From JAUIBE01 sp035267185 (GTDB lineage Bacteria; Pseudomonadota; Gammaproteobacteria; Xanthomonadales; SZUA-36), in assembly GCA_035267185.1 (NCBI GenBank), contig DATFLY010000145.1, positions 1-14,614 on the forward strand: DNA of 14,614 bases, written 5' to 3'. How positions within the stretch are numbered: position 1 is the stretch's first letter; the number at the start of each line of letters is the position of its first letter. Shown one piece after another: positions 1 through 6,515 of the stretch. A model generated the notes under the pieces. That model ran no database searches. It saw only the letters and a list, made by a program, of their open reading frames with translations, and was not told the DNA's origin. The position numbers and the translations under genes are program-made.

Positions 1-1
1 G

Positions 2-1219
2 TGGGAGCAACTCTGGACCCGGGTGTGGCTGATTGCCGGAATTGAGACGGACATCCCGGAACCCGGCGATTATTCAGTCTACCGGGTTGGCAGGGAGAGC
101 ATCATTATCGTGCGCCAGGAAGACGGCTCGGTGAAGGCGCTTTACAACGTCTGTGCTCATCGCGGCAACCAGATCGTACGCAATGACCGCGGCAGCCTCG
201 GACAATTCACCTGTGCTTTTCACTCCTGGCAGTATGGCCTGGACGGCGTATGCACCAAAATCACTGACAATGAAACTTTCAACCCTGAACTGGTTTGCAA
301 GAAGCCCCGAATGAAGGAAGTGGCCTGCGAGCAGCATGCCGGTTTGATTTTCATCAACATGGATGAGGACCCGCCTCCGCTTAAAGACCGACTGGGCCTG
401 CCAGAGGGCTACCTCGAACGATACCGGATCGACAAGATGTATTGTGTGCGTCACGTGGTGAGTGAATGGGCTGCCAACTGGAAGACCGGGGTGGATGCCT
501 TTTATGAAACCTACCACCTTCATTCTGTGCATCCTGAGACCCAGGATGTGATGGACGACAGGGGTGTGCAGGTTGACCTATATCCGCACGGTTTCAGCCG
601 CATGCTGGTCCCGATTGGCGTCAAGACACAGCGACAGGCTGATCAGCATGCCATGAATCCATCGCTTGAATACATGATGAGTGAAGCAAGTATGAATCCC
701 TCGGAATATCCCGAGGATGCTGCAGATGTCCGTCCTGCAATTCAACAAGCGAAACGACGCCGCTCGGAGAAGTTCGGACTGGAATACGAACGCTTCACCG
801 ATGGGCAGCTGACTGACAGCTGGGCTACCGGAATTTTTCCGAATGTTCAGATCGGGATGCACCCGGAAGGCATCTTCCTGATGCGATTTATGCCGCACCC
901 CACCGATCCGGAGCGATTCTTTTACGACACCATGACGCTGCTGTATCCAGTCGAAGACCCCAACTACACCACCCCGGGCTGGATGGGCCTGCCGGAAGGG
1001 ACCGACACTTCCGGCGATATCAGACCGGATACCGAGTATGTGCCCATCGGCGAGCCGCCGAACCTGGGCCTTGTGCTGGACCAGGATTCAGAACTTTTGC
1101 CGGTCGTACAAAAAGGCATTCGTTCCAAAGGCTTTGATGGTGCGATCTGGGGCGAACAGGAACAACGCCTGCGCCACTTCCACAAGGAACTGGATCGATA
1201 CCTCAGCGGAGAAAAATAG
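2..1219 (+). CDS. Rieske non-haem iron oxygenase, alpha subunit (5' end outside window)
   Basis: Catalytic subunit of an aromatic-ring-hydroxylating-type oxygenase, which uses electrons from a reductase/ferredoxin partner to oxygenate a substrate in the cytoplasm. Numbering from the in-frame GTG at 23, the Rieske [2Fe-2S] ligands are C44-x-H46 and C64-x2-H67. The mononuclear iron site reads E162-T-Y-H165-x4-H170, with a likely third ligand D355 in a D-S-E-L-L-P-V-V-Q segment. The reading frame stays open to the left edge (WEQLWTR precedes the GTG), which is the usual pre-Rieske sequence of the family, so the GTG is not the true start and roughly 30-45 residues are probably missing. It ends at TAG 1217-1219 and converges with the MaoC gene 24 bases away. 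No beta subunit, ferredoxin or reductase is visible here. Family assignment is firm; the substrate is not determinable. Confidence 0.93.
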   Translation, partial: WEQLWTRVWLIAGIETDIPEPGDYSVYRVGRESIIIVRQEDGSVKALYNVCAHRGNQIVRNDRGSLGQFTCAFHSWQYGLDGVCTKITDNETFNPELVCKKPRMKEVACEQHAGLIFINMDEDPPPLKDRLGLPEGYLERYRIDKMYCVRHVVSEWAANWKTGVDAFYETYHLHSVHPETQDVMDDRGVQVDLYPHGFSRMLVPIGVKTQRQADQHAMNPSLEYMMSEASMNPSEYPEDAADVRPAIQQAKRRRSEKFGLEYERFTDGQLTDSWATGIFPNVQIGMHPEGIFLMRFMPHPTDPERFFYDTMTLLYPVEDPNYTTPGWMGLPEGTDTSGDIRPDTEYVPIGEPPNLGLVLDQDSELLPVVQKGIRSKGFDGAIWGEQEQRLRHFHKELDRYLSGEK

Positions 1220-1243
1220 AAGCGATTGCTGGTCACCAACCAA

Positions 1244-1696
1244 TCAGGCGCGACGTTCTACCAGGTTGGTGGAATCGCAATAAAACAGCTCCTCGTCGTC
1301 CTGGTTGAGCAGGGAGTAGCGGTAAACCGCGATGCCGCGGGCCGCATCCGAAGACGATTCACGTTTACTGAGGCATTCAGCGCGGGCACGAATACGATCT
1401 CCGGCACGCATGGGTTTGTTCCAGCGCAGATTGTCCCAGCCGATGCCACACATCCAGCGCACATTGCCGGTGATTTCGTGATCGAGGATGCGCCACAGGG
1501 CAAGGATATGGATTCCGGAGGCCACGATTTCGCCAAAATGGCTGTCTTTCGCCAGTTCGGCATCATTATGGAAATACTGCGGGTCATAACGGTTGGCAAA
1601 ATCGATGATTTCATCAAGGGTCACCGTCATTGGGCGAGAAATGAATGTCTCGCCAACGACAAGATCTTCCCAGAAGCGATGCGGCGCTTCACTCAT
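1244..1696 (-). CDS. MaoC-like hot-dog dehydratase, 150 aa
   Basis: Single hot-dog-fold protein of the MaoC/(R)-specific enoyl-CoA hydratase family, which adds water to or removes it from acyl-CoA-type substrates in the cytoplasm. The hydratase signature is visible as FANRYDPQYFHND (D38 and H43 match the catalytic Asp/His pair), followed by F54-GEIVASGIH (about 54-63), the usual substrate-pocket segment. Length fits a single-domain family member. The frame is open upstream to an earlier ATG at 1750, but I chose the ATG at 1696 because it lies in ATGAGTGA, overlapping the stop of the cupin gene by 8 bases. That arrangement is typical of translational coupling, and the homologous region begins at FWEDL just after it. 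It forms an operon with the cupin and faces the Rieske oxygenase gene. A role in the same catabolic route as the oxygenase is inference. Confidence 0.88.
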   Translation of the reverse strand: MSEAPHRFWEDLVVGETFISRPMTVTLDEIIDFANRYDPQYFHNDAELAKDSHFGEIVASGIHILALWRILDHEITGNVRWMCGIGWDNLRWNKPMRAGDRIRARAECLSKRESSSDAARGIAVYRYSLLNQDDEELFYCDSTNLVERRA

Positions 1697-2039
1697 GGAT
1701 AAGCAGGTCAGGGTCGAGATCGACTTCACCTTCAAGGCTGGCTGGGTCAACGCTCATACCTGCAACAATGTCATAACCGTCGGAATGTTCGCTGTGCAAT
1801 ACCCGTTCAGGAACACTGACGCGCGCTCCAGGCCCGGCGAGCATCACCTCGTCGCTGACCGTATCAACGATTCGCAATTCGCCTTCAAGAACATAAATAA
1901 TCGTCGAAAAACTATGCCAGTGACTGTGGTTATCTACAGGTGGTATCGACATTTCGAAAATGTGAAGGCCCTGCTCGGCAAGCTCCTCCCTGGCTGTTTC
2001 AGGCGATGTGAAATGGTCTTGATCGACAGTGATATTCAC
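1689..2039 (-). CDS. small single-domain cupin protein, 116 aa
   Basis: Cupin beta-barrel protein, probably cytoplasmic (no signal peptide). Motif 1 is seen as H38-S-H40-W-H42 followed by the strand IIYVLEGEL; motif 2 is VPERVLHSEHS with H82. H40, H42 and H82 could bind a metal, but the glutamate normally present in motif 1 is not at its expected place, so a divergent or non-enzymatic (binding) role is possible. The start is a GTG at 2039 with a GAGG Shine-Dalgarno at 2050-2053, 10 bases upstream. The stop overlaps the start of the MaoC gene by 8 bases, so the two are co-transcribed. Such stand-alone cupins beside catabolic genes are often described as quercetinase-, pirin- or anti-sigma-like, but nothing here decides between these. 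Confidence 0.85.
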   Translation of the reverse strand: MNITVDQDHFTSPETAREELAEQGLHIFEMSIPPVDNHSHWHSFSTIIYVLEGELRIVDTVSDEVMLAGPGARVSVPERVLHSEHSDGYDIVAGMSVDPASLEGEVDLDPDLLIHE

Positions 2040-2122
2040 GAATGATATTCCTCGAATCTTTCAGCCTGAAGAACGTGCAGGCCGTCTTGTCATTATCCCA
2101 TAAGGCCATGTGAAGGGACGGT

Positions 2123-2138
2123 TATAATTCATCCAATG
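2123..2138 (+). promoter_or_regulatory. predicted -10 box and leaderless start of the DUF3604 operon
   Basis: A perfect TATAAT lies at 2123-2128 and the ATG of the DUF3604 gene begins at 2136, only 7 bases after the box. Transcription would therefore start at about 2135-2136, on or next to the A of the ATG. No Shine-Dalgarno sits at normal distance; the nearest purine run (AAGGGA) is about 20 bases upstream of the ATG. No good -35 hexamer is seen at 16-18 bases; ATAAGG at 2100-2105 is the 17-base position. This is a prediction from base pattern only. Confidence 0.5.
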
Positions 2139-4397
2139 TTAAGAAAAATCCTGTTCACGATTTTTTTCATCGCACTGGTCGCAATTGCGGTTTACCTGGT
2201 AGGTATCGTCAATAACTGGTTTGGACAATCGCAAACTGCAGGCGTGATCGAATCGGGCCCGGTGCCCTCCGCCATGATTGCCCGCAGATTGGAAGTTCAG
2301 CCACGGAATGATTCAAAGCAGATCCTTTTTGGTGACCTGCATGTTCACACCACTTTTTCCTCCGATGCTTTCCGGATGTCACTACCGATGGTCCAGGGTG
2401 ATGGCGTTCACCCGCCTGCCGATGCCTGCGATTTTGCAAGGGTTTGTGCTGCACTGGATTTCTGGGCCCTGACCGATCACGCAGAAAGCCTCACGCAGAA
2501 AAAATGGAATGAGTCGATCGAGAATGTTCAGCAATGCAATGCTGTTGCCGGCCAGGGTGATCAAAATGGCGAGAATCCTGACCTGGTGACTTTCATGGGG
2601 TTTGAGTGGACGCAGTCTGGCGGATCAGCTGAAACTCACTACGGCCACAAGAATGTGATTTTCCGTGGCATTGACCCGGACCAATTGCCCACCAGGCCCA
2701 TTGGATCGCCATTTCGGGAAGCTTTTGGCAGTACCCCTTTGCGTCTGCGCCTGTTGCCGCCATTGCGGGACTTTGAGCGGCGCCAGCGCTATTACAATTT
2801 CAATCAATTAATCCAGGACATTGGTGGTCAGGCCCTGTGCCCGGATGATGTCCATGTTCGCGACTTGCCCCTCGATTGTGCAGAAACAGCACAGACACCC
2901 GATGTTCTGTTCAGAAAGCTGGATGAATGGGGTCTGGATTCAATTGTGATCCCGCATGGAAATGCCTGGGGTGTTTATTCGCCTCCCGGTACCAGCTGGG
3001 ACAAACAATTAAGCGGCGATATGCATGATCCACAGCGTCAGACCATGGTGGAAGTGTATTCTGGTCATGGTAATTCGGAAGTTCACCGTGAATGGCGGGC
3101 GGTTGAGAAGGATGATGACGGGTCCTTGATCTGTCCATTGCCCAGGCCTGATTACCTGCCCTCATGTTGGCGGGCAGGGGAGATCATTCGCGGTCGTTGC
3201 CAGCAAGCAGGGCTTGAGACAACCGAATGTGATCAGCGAGCCGCACAAGCCAGGGAAAAGTATCTTCAATACGGGCTGTTGGGCTGGCACACCGTTCCCG
3301 GGGCAACCCTGGAAGACTGGCTGGATGCCGGCCAGTGCAGGGATTGCTTTTTGCCTTCTTTTAATTACCGTCCCGGCGGTTCAGCACAATACGCACTTGC
3401 GATTGGTAACTTCGAGGATGAAGGGGATCCAAAGCGATTCCGATTTGGGCTGATTGCCTCCAGCGATAATCACACTGCGCGACCAGGAACCGGCTACAAG
3501 CAATATGAGCGGCGGCCCATGGTCGACTGGTGGGGCTATGACGACGCTGATTCGCGGCAGCTGTATTCGACTGATCGGGGTGCGCCGGAAGCGTTCAGTG
3601 TTGATGTCGATCGCTCGAAGCTGGATCTGTTTAACATCCTGGAGCTTGAGCGCCAGGCAAGCTATTTCCTGACCGGTGGCCTTGTGGCTGCTCATTCCCA
3701 GGGGCGTGATCGTGAAGCTCTGTGGTCAGCCATGGAGCGCAAGGAAGTCTACGGCACGTCAGGCCCGAGAATTCTGCTTTGGTTTGACCTGGTTGACGCG
3801 CAGGATCCGGACCAGCGACTGCCGATGGGTTCGGAAACGGCACGCCAGGAAAACCCGCGCTTCAGGGTGCATGCCCTGGGGAGCTTCAGGCAAAAACCGG
3901 GTTGTCCGGATTACAGCACCAAAGCGCTCAGCCCGGATCGTCTGGAGCGGCTTTGCCGTGGCGAATGCTACAACCCGGGTGACGAACGCATGGCCATTGA
4001 TCGGATCGAGGTCATCCGCATTCGGCCGCAAACGTTTGAAGGCGAGGCTGTTGCACCATTGATTGAAGATCCCTGGAAGACTTTCAATTGTGAATCGGAT
4101 CAGGCCGGGGGATGCATTGTTGAATTTGATGACCCGGAATATTCTGACGCCCGCAGAGATACGGTCTATTACGTTCGTGCGCTGCAGGAAGCAGAACCCA
4201 TCATTAACGCGGGTGGTTTACGTTGTGAAACCGGAGTCGAAGGCGAGTGCCTGGAGGTCAACGCCTGTTACCAGGATGACCGGACTTCGCCTGACGATGA
4301 CTGCCTGACCGCTGACCAGCATCGCGCCTGGTCATCGCCCATCTTCGTTGATTTCGAACCATCACCTGAATTAATGACCGGTGACTCAGCTCCCTGA
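2136..4397 (+). CDS. DUF3604 family protein (PHP-like metallohydrolase fold), membrane-anchored
   Basis: 753-aa exported protein. Residues 5-25 form one hydrophobic segment after K4, so it is probably anchored in the inner membrane with the rest in the periplasm. The DUF3604 hallmarks appear in order: GDLHVHT (66-72), FWALTDHAE (109-117), HGNAWG (274-279), SGHGNSE (309-315), SSDNHTARPG (442-451) and YGTSGPRI (539-546). The GDLHVH, TDH and SDNH histidines and aspartates correspond to a PHP-type metal centre, so a metal-dependent hydrolase (for example a phosphoesterase) is plausible but unproven for this family. The chain has 20 cysteines, many spaced closely in the C-terminal third, which fits disulfides in an oxidising compartment. 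It is the first gene of an operon with a foldase gene (17-base overlap) and a HupE/UreJ gene. Family identification is confident; the substrate is unknown. Confidence 0.92.
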   Translation: MLRKILFTIFFIALVAIAVYLVGIVNNWFGQSQTAGVIESGPVPSAMIARRLEVQPRNDSKQILFGDLHVHTTFSSDAFRMSLPMVQGDGVHPPADACDFARVCAALDFWALTDHAESLTQKKWNESIENVQQCNAVAGQGDQNGENPDLVTFMGFEWTQSGGSAETHYGHKNVIFRGIDPDQLPTRPIGSPFREAFGSTPLRLRLLPPLRDFERRQRYYNFNQLIQDIGGQALCPDDVHVRDLPLDCAETAQTPDVLFRKLDEWGLDSIVIPHGNAWGVYSPPGTSWDKQLSGDMHDPQRQTMVEVYSGHGNSEVHREWRAVEKDDDGSLICPLPRPDYLPSCWRAGEIIRGRCQQAGLETTECDQRAAQAREKYLQYGLLGWHTVPGATLEDWLDAGQCRDCFLPSFNYRPGGSAQYALAIGNFEDEGDPKRFRFGLIASSDNHTARPGTGYKQYERRPMVDWWGYDDADSRQLYSTDRGAPEAFSVDVDRSKLDLFNILELERQASYFLTGGLVAAHSQGRDREALWSAMERKEVYGTSGPRILLWFDLVDAQDPDQRLPMGSETARQENPRFRVHALGSFRQKPGCPDYSTKALSPDRLERLCRGECYNPGDERMAIDRIEVIRIRPQTFEGEAVAPLIEDPWKTFNCESDQAGGCIVEFDDPEYSDARRDTVYYVRALQEAEPIINAGGLRCETGVEGECLEVNACYQDDRTSPDDDCLTADQHRAWSSPIFVDFEPSPELMTGDSAP

Positions 4398-5265
4398 GGA
4401 ATCACGGCGACGCCAGTCGCTTTTGCTGGCAATTGCTGCATTGCTGGGTCTGGCCATGGCCATTACGGGGCTGGTCAAACCAGGAGGCGCATCCTCAGTT
4501 ATACCTGCTGATGTTGTGGCCAACATTGATGGTCGGCAGATTTCACTCGGACGTTATGAGGCGCTTCTTGAGGATATGGCCTCGGATAGTCGGGAGCCTC
4601 TGACTGCTGCCGATCGTGAGTTTGCACTTGATCGCCTGATTGACGAGGAGTTGCTTGTCCTTCATGGGATCGAACTGGGCCTGGACCAGTCTGAACCTGG
4701 CGTTCGCAAGGCTATTGCGGCAGCGTTGATCGCTTCGATTGCCAACCAGGCAGAAACAGTCGAAATCAAGGAGCCCGTCCTGCGAGGATTTTTTGAATCC
4801 AACCAGGAATTTTTCACCCGGGATCAACAACGGGTGATTCACTGGTATGGCGGAAAAATTGCTGAATACTCCGACCCTGTCGCAGATGATCAGTTTATAA
4901 CAGGTTCGTATGAGAACAAAAAAGAAAAGTTAAACGAGTCCGGTCTTGAAAGAGTTTCAATCCTTCCTGATCAACCGTTGAATTTTGCCAAGACCCGCGA
5001 CTACCTGGGCAATGAGCTTGCGATTGAGGCTTTCGCCCTTCAGTCGGAAGAATGGTCCGAACCCATCCGGTCCAATGGACAGATCCATGTCCTGTTTGTT
5101 GCCTCTGTTTTGCCGGGAATCACTCCGGCATTTAATGATATTCGCGCCCTGGTCGAAGCTGAGTATCGGCGCAGACAGGGTGAGGATGCGTTGCGAAGCT
5201 ATCTGGATGCTCTACGGGCCGGGCGGGATATCCAGGTCCAGGAAGGACTTGTCGAATCGCTGTGA
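4381..5265 (+). CDS. membrane-anchored PpiC/SurA-like peptidyl-prolyl isomerase or foldase
   Basis: 294-aa protein with an RRR-preceded transmembrane segment at about 13-31, then a periplasmic part. The segment VVANIDGRQISLGRYEALLEDM (about 45-66) followed by FALDRLIDEELLVLHGIELGL is the SurA/PrsA/PpiD-type N-terminal helical chaperone region. The parvulin-like region (about 145-245) is divergent: QRVIHWYGG and LPDQPLNF can be matched loosely, and EEWSEPIRSNGQIHVLFV resembles the final parvulin strands, but the classical histidine pair is not clear. It may act as a chaperone with weak or no isomerase activity. The GTG start at 4381 lies inside the end of the DUF3604 gene (17-base overlap), and the stop overlaps the next start by 4 bases (GTGA), so all three are coupled. 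The context suggests a dedicated folding factor for the cysteine-rich DUF3604 protein or for the HupE-like protein; this is inference. Confidence 0.8.
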   Translation: MTQLPEESRRRQSLLLAIAALLGLAMAITGLVKPGGASSVIPADVVANIDGRQISLGRYEALLEDMASDSREPLTAADREFALDRLIDEELLVLHGIELGLDQSEPGVRKAIAAALIASIANQAETVEIKEPVLRGFFESNQEFFTRDQQRVIHWYGGKIAEYSDPVADDQFITGSYENKKEKLNESGLERVSILPDQPLNFAKTRDYLGNELAIEAFALQSEEWSEPIRSNGQIHVLFVASVLPGITPAFNDIRALVEAEYRRRQGEDALRSYLDALRAGRDIQVQEGLVESL

Positions 5266-6467
5266 AGCCATTTTACCTGGTCTTGTGCGTATTGAGCCTG
5301 CTGATGGCCCAGGCTGCAGATGCACATCAGCGCAGCGAATCGTTCAGCCAGTGGCGCTGGCATCAGGATGTTCTGGAGTTGAGGTTTTCTGTTACAACAC
5401 GCGAAGCCAGGCGATTATTTCCCAGAGCAAGCCCTGAACGGCTGGCGGCAGAGCTCTCTTCGTATCTAAGCGGTCGTATCGGGCCGGAAGATACAGCGGC
5501 ACGATGTAATGTTGCCAGACCATTAGCTGTTCGTGTCACGACCAGGGGTTATTTGCTTGCAGAAGCAGCCTGGCGATGCAAACAGTTGCCTGGTCAAATC
5601 CGGTTGAAGGCGTTGTTCGATCTTGCAGAAGATCATGCACATTATGCTGCTCTTGAAGATGAACAAAGACGACTGCAGGCATTCATTCATGCCTCACAGC
5701 CATATTGGAATATTGCCAATTCTCCGGAACCCTCGGGTCCGGCTGAGAAAATACCTGACAATGGATGGTCACGACTGCTGGAAAGTGCCGGGTATGGTGT
5801 TCGACATGCGCTGAGCGGTTGGGACCACCTGGTATTTATTCTTGCTCTTTTGCTGGTCTGTCGCCGCGTGAACTCCCTGGTGTGGGCGGTTACCGGTTTT
5901 ACGATCGGTCACAGCATCAGCCTTGGACTTTCAGCCTTTGGTGTCCTGGTACCGGTTGTTCCACTGGTGGAAGCGACAATTGGGCTAACCATTGCGTTGG
6001 TGGCTGCAGAACGCCTTGGTGCAGGATTCATTGCCTCGATGGCAATGGCAATTTTTGTGTTTGCGGTGCTGATGGTCGCGCGGGTCAACGGATATGCCGC
6101 TACACCAGCGTTCGCCATGCTCGGGCTGTCTGTTGTGGTTTTTTGTTATCTGCTGCTGGCCACTCAAATTGGAGACTCAGGGTTGTTCCGAATGTCCGCG
6201 ACTGTCCTTTTCGGCCTGATTCATGGACTGGGATTCGCGACCGCCTTTGAATTTATAGGGTCCCCGGGTCCTGATCTACTCTGGTCACTTGCGGGTTTTA
6301 ACCTTGGTATCGAGGTTGGCCAGATAATGGTCGTGATTTTTGCTTTTCTGACTGGTCATCTGGCCATGCGGCAATTCGGCAAAAAGCCGTTTGCAGCAGA
6401 GTTGTTGGCTGCGTCTGTCTGCTGTATTGGAACTTACTGGTTTGTGCTCAGGAGTTTCGGGGGATAA
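5262..6467 (+). CDS. HupE/UreJ-type membrane protein with periplasmic N-terminal domain
   Basis: 401-aa protein. Residues 1-21 are a signal peptide (cleavage near ADA-HQ), followed by a soluble domain to about 170 with one possible disulfide (C82, C106). A polytopic C-terminal domain (about 175-397) carries the HupE/UreJ signatures: GVRHALSGWDHLVF (H182, D188, H189), GFTIGHSISLGLSAFG (H217), GLIHGLGFA (H321) and GFNLGIEVGQ (E351). These conserved His, Asp and Glu residues are the presumed metal ligands in HupE/UreJ nickel/cobalt transporters. This longer variant, with a periplasmic head, is not associated here with hydrogenase or urease genes, so nickel transport is only one possibility. Start GTG 5262 overlaps the foldase stop (GTGA). 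A strong hairpin terminator follows directly after the TAA. It is the last gene of the DUF3604 operon. Confidence 0.88.
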   Translation: MKPFYLVLCVLSLLMAQAADAHQRSESFSQWRWHQDVLELRFSVTTREARRLFPRASPERLAAELSSYLSGRIGPEDTAARCNVARPLAVRVTTRGYLLAEAAWRCKQLPGQIRLKALFDLAEDHAHYAALEDEQRRLQAFIHASQPYWNIANSPEPSGPAEKIPDNGWSRLLESAGYGVRHALSGWDHLVFILALLLVCRRVNSLVWAVTGFTIGHSISLGLSAFGVLVPVVPLVEATIGLTIALVAAERLGAGFIASMAMAIFVFAVLMVARVNGYAATPAFAMLGLSVVVFCYLLLATQIGDSGLFRMSATVLFGLIHGLGFATAFEFIGSPGPDLLWSLAGFNLGIEVGQIMVVIFAFLTGHLAMRQFGKKPFAAELLAASVCCIGTYWFVLRSFGG

Positions 6468-6496
6468 AAAAGGGCCGGTCAGTGACCGGCCCTTTT
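6466..6496. terminator. bidirectional intrinsic terminator
   Basis: A perfect 13-bp stem (AAAAGGGCCGGTC at 6468-6480 and its complement at 6484-6496) with loop AGT lies between the HupE-like gene (stop 6467) and the convergent TonB-receptor gene (stop 6516). Reading rightwards the stem ends in TTTT; reading leftwards it ends in six T. It can therefore terminate both transcripts, and the leftward T tract is the better one. Confidence 0.92.
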
Positions 6497-6515
6497 GATT
6501 CATTGAGGCTGTAAC

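Noticed and set aside
1220..1243. Imperfect dyad between the Rieske and MaoC stops as a terminator
   Set aside because: Pairing of ATTGCTGGT with ACCAACCAAT is interrupted, the loop would be about 2 bases and there is no T tract.
1226..1702. Plus-strand open frame across the MaoC gene
   Set aside because: It is the antisense of a well-supported hot-dog gene and shows no family features.
1697..1750. Longer N-terminus for the MaoC-like protein (start at 1750)
   Set aside because: The extra 18 residues lie inside the cupin gene in another frame; the ATGAGTGA overlap and start of homology favour 1696.
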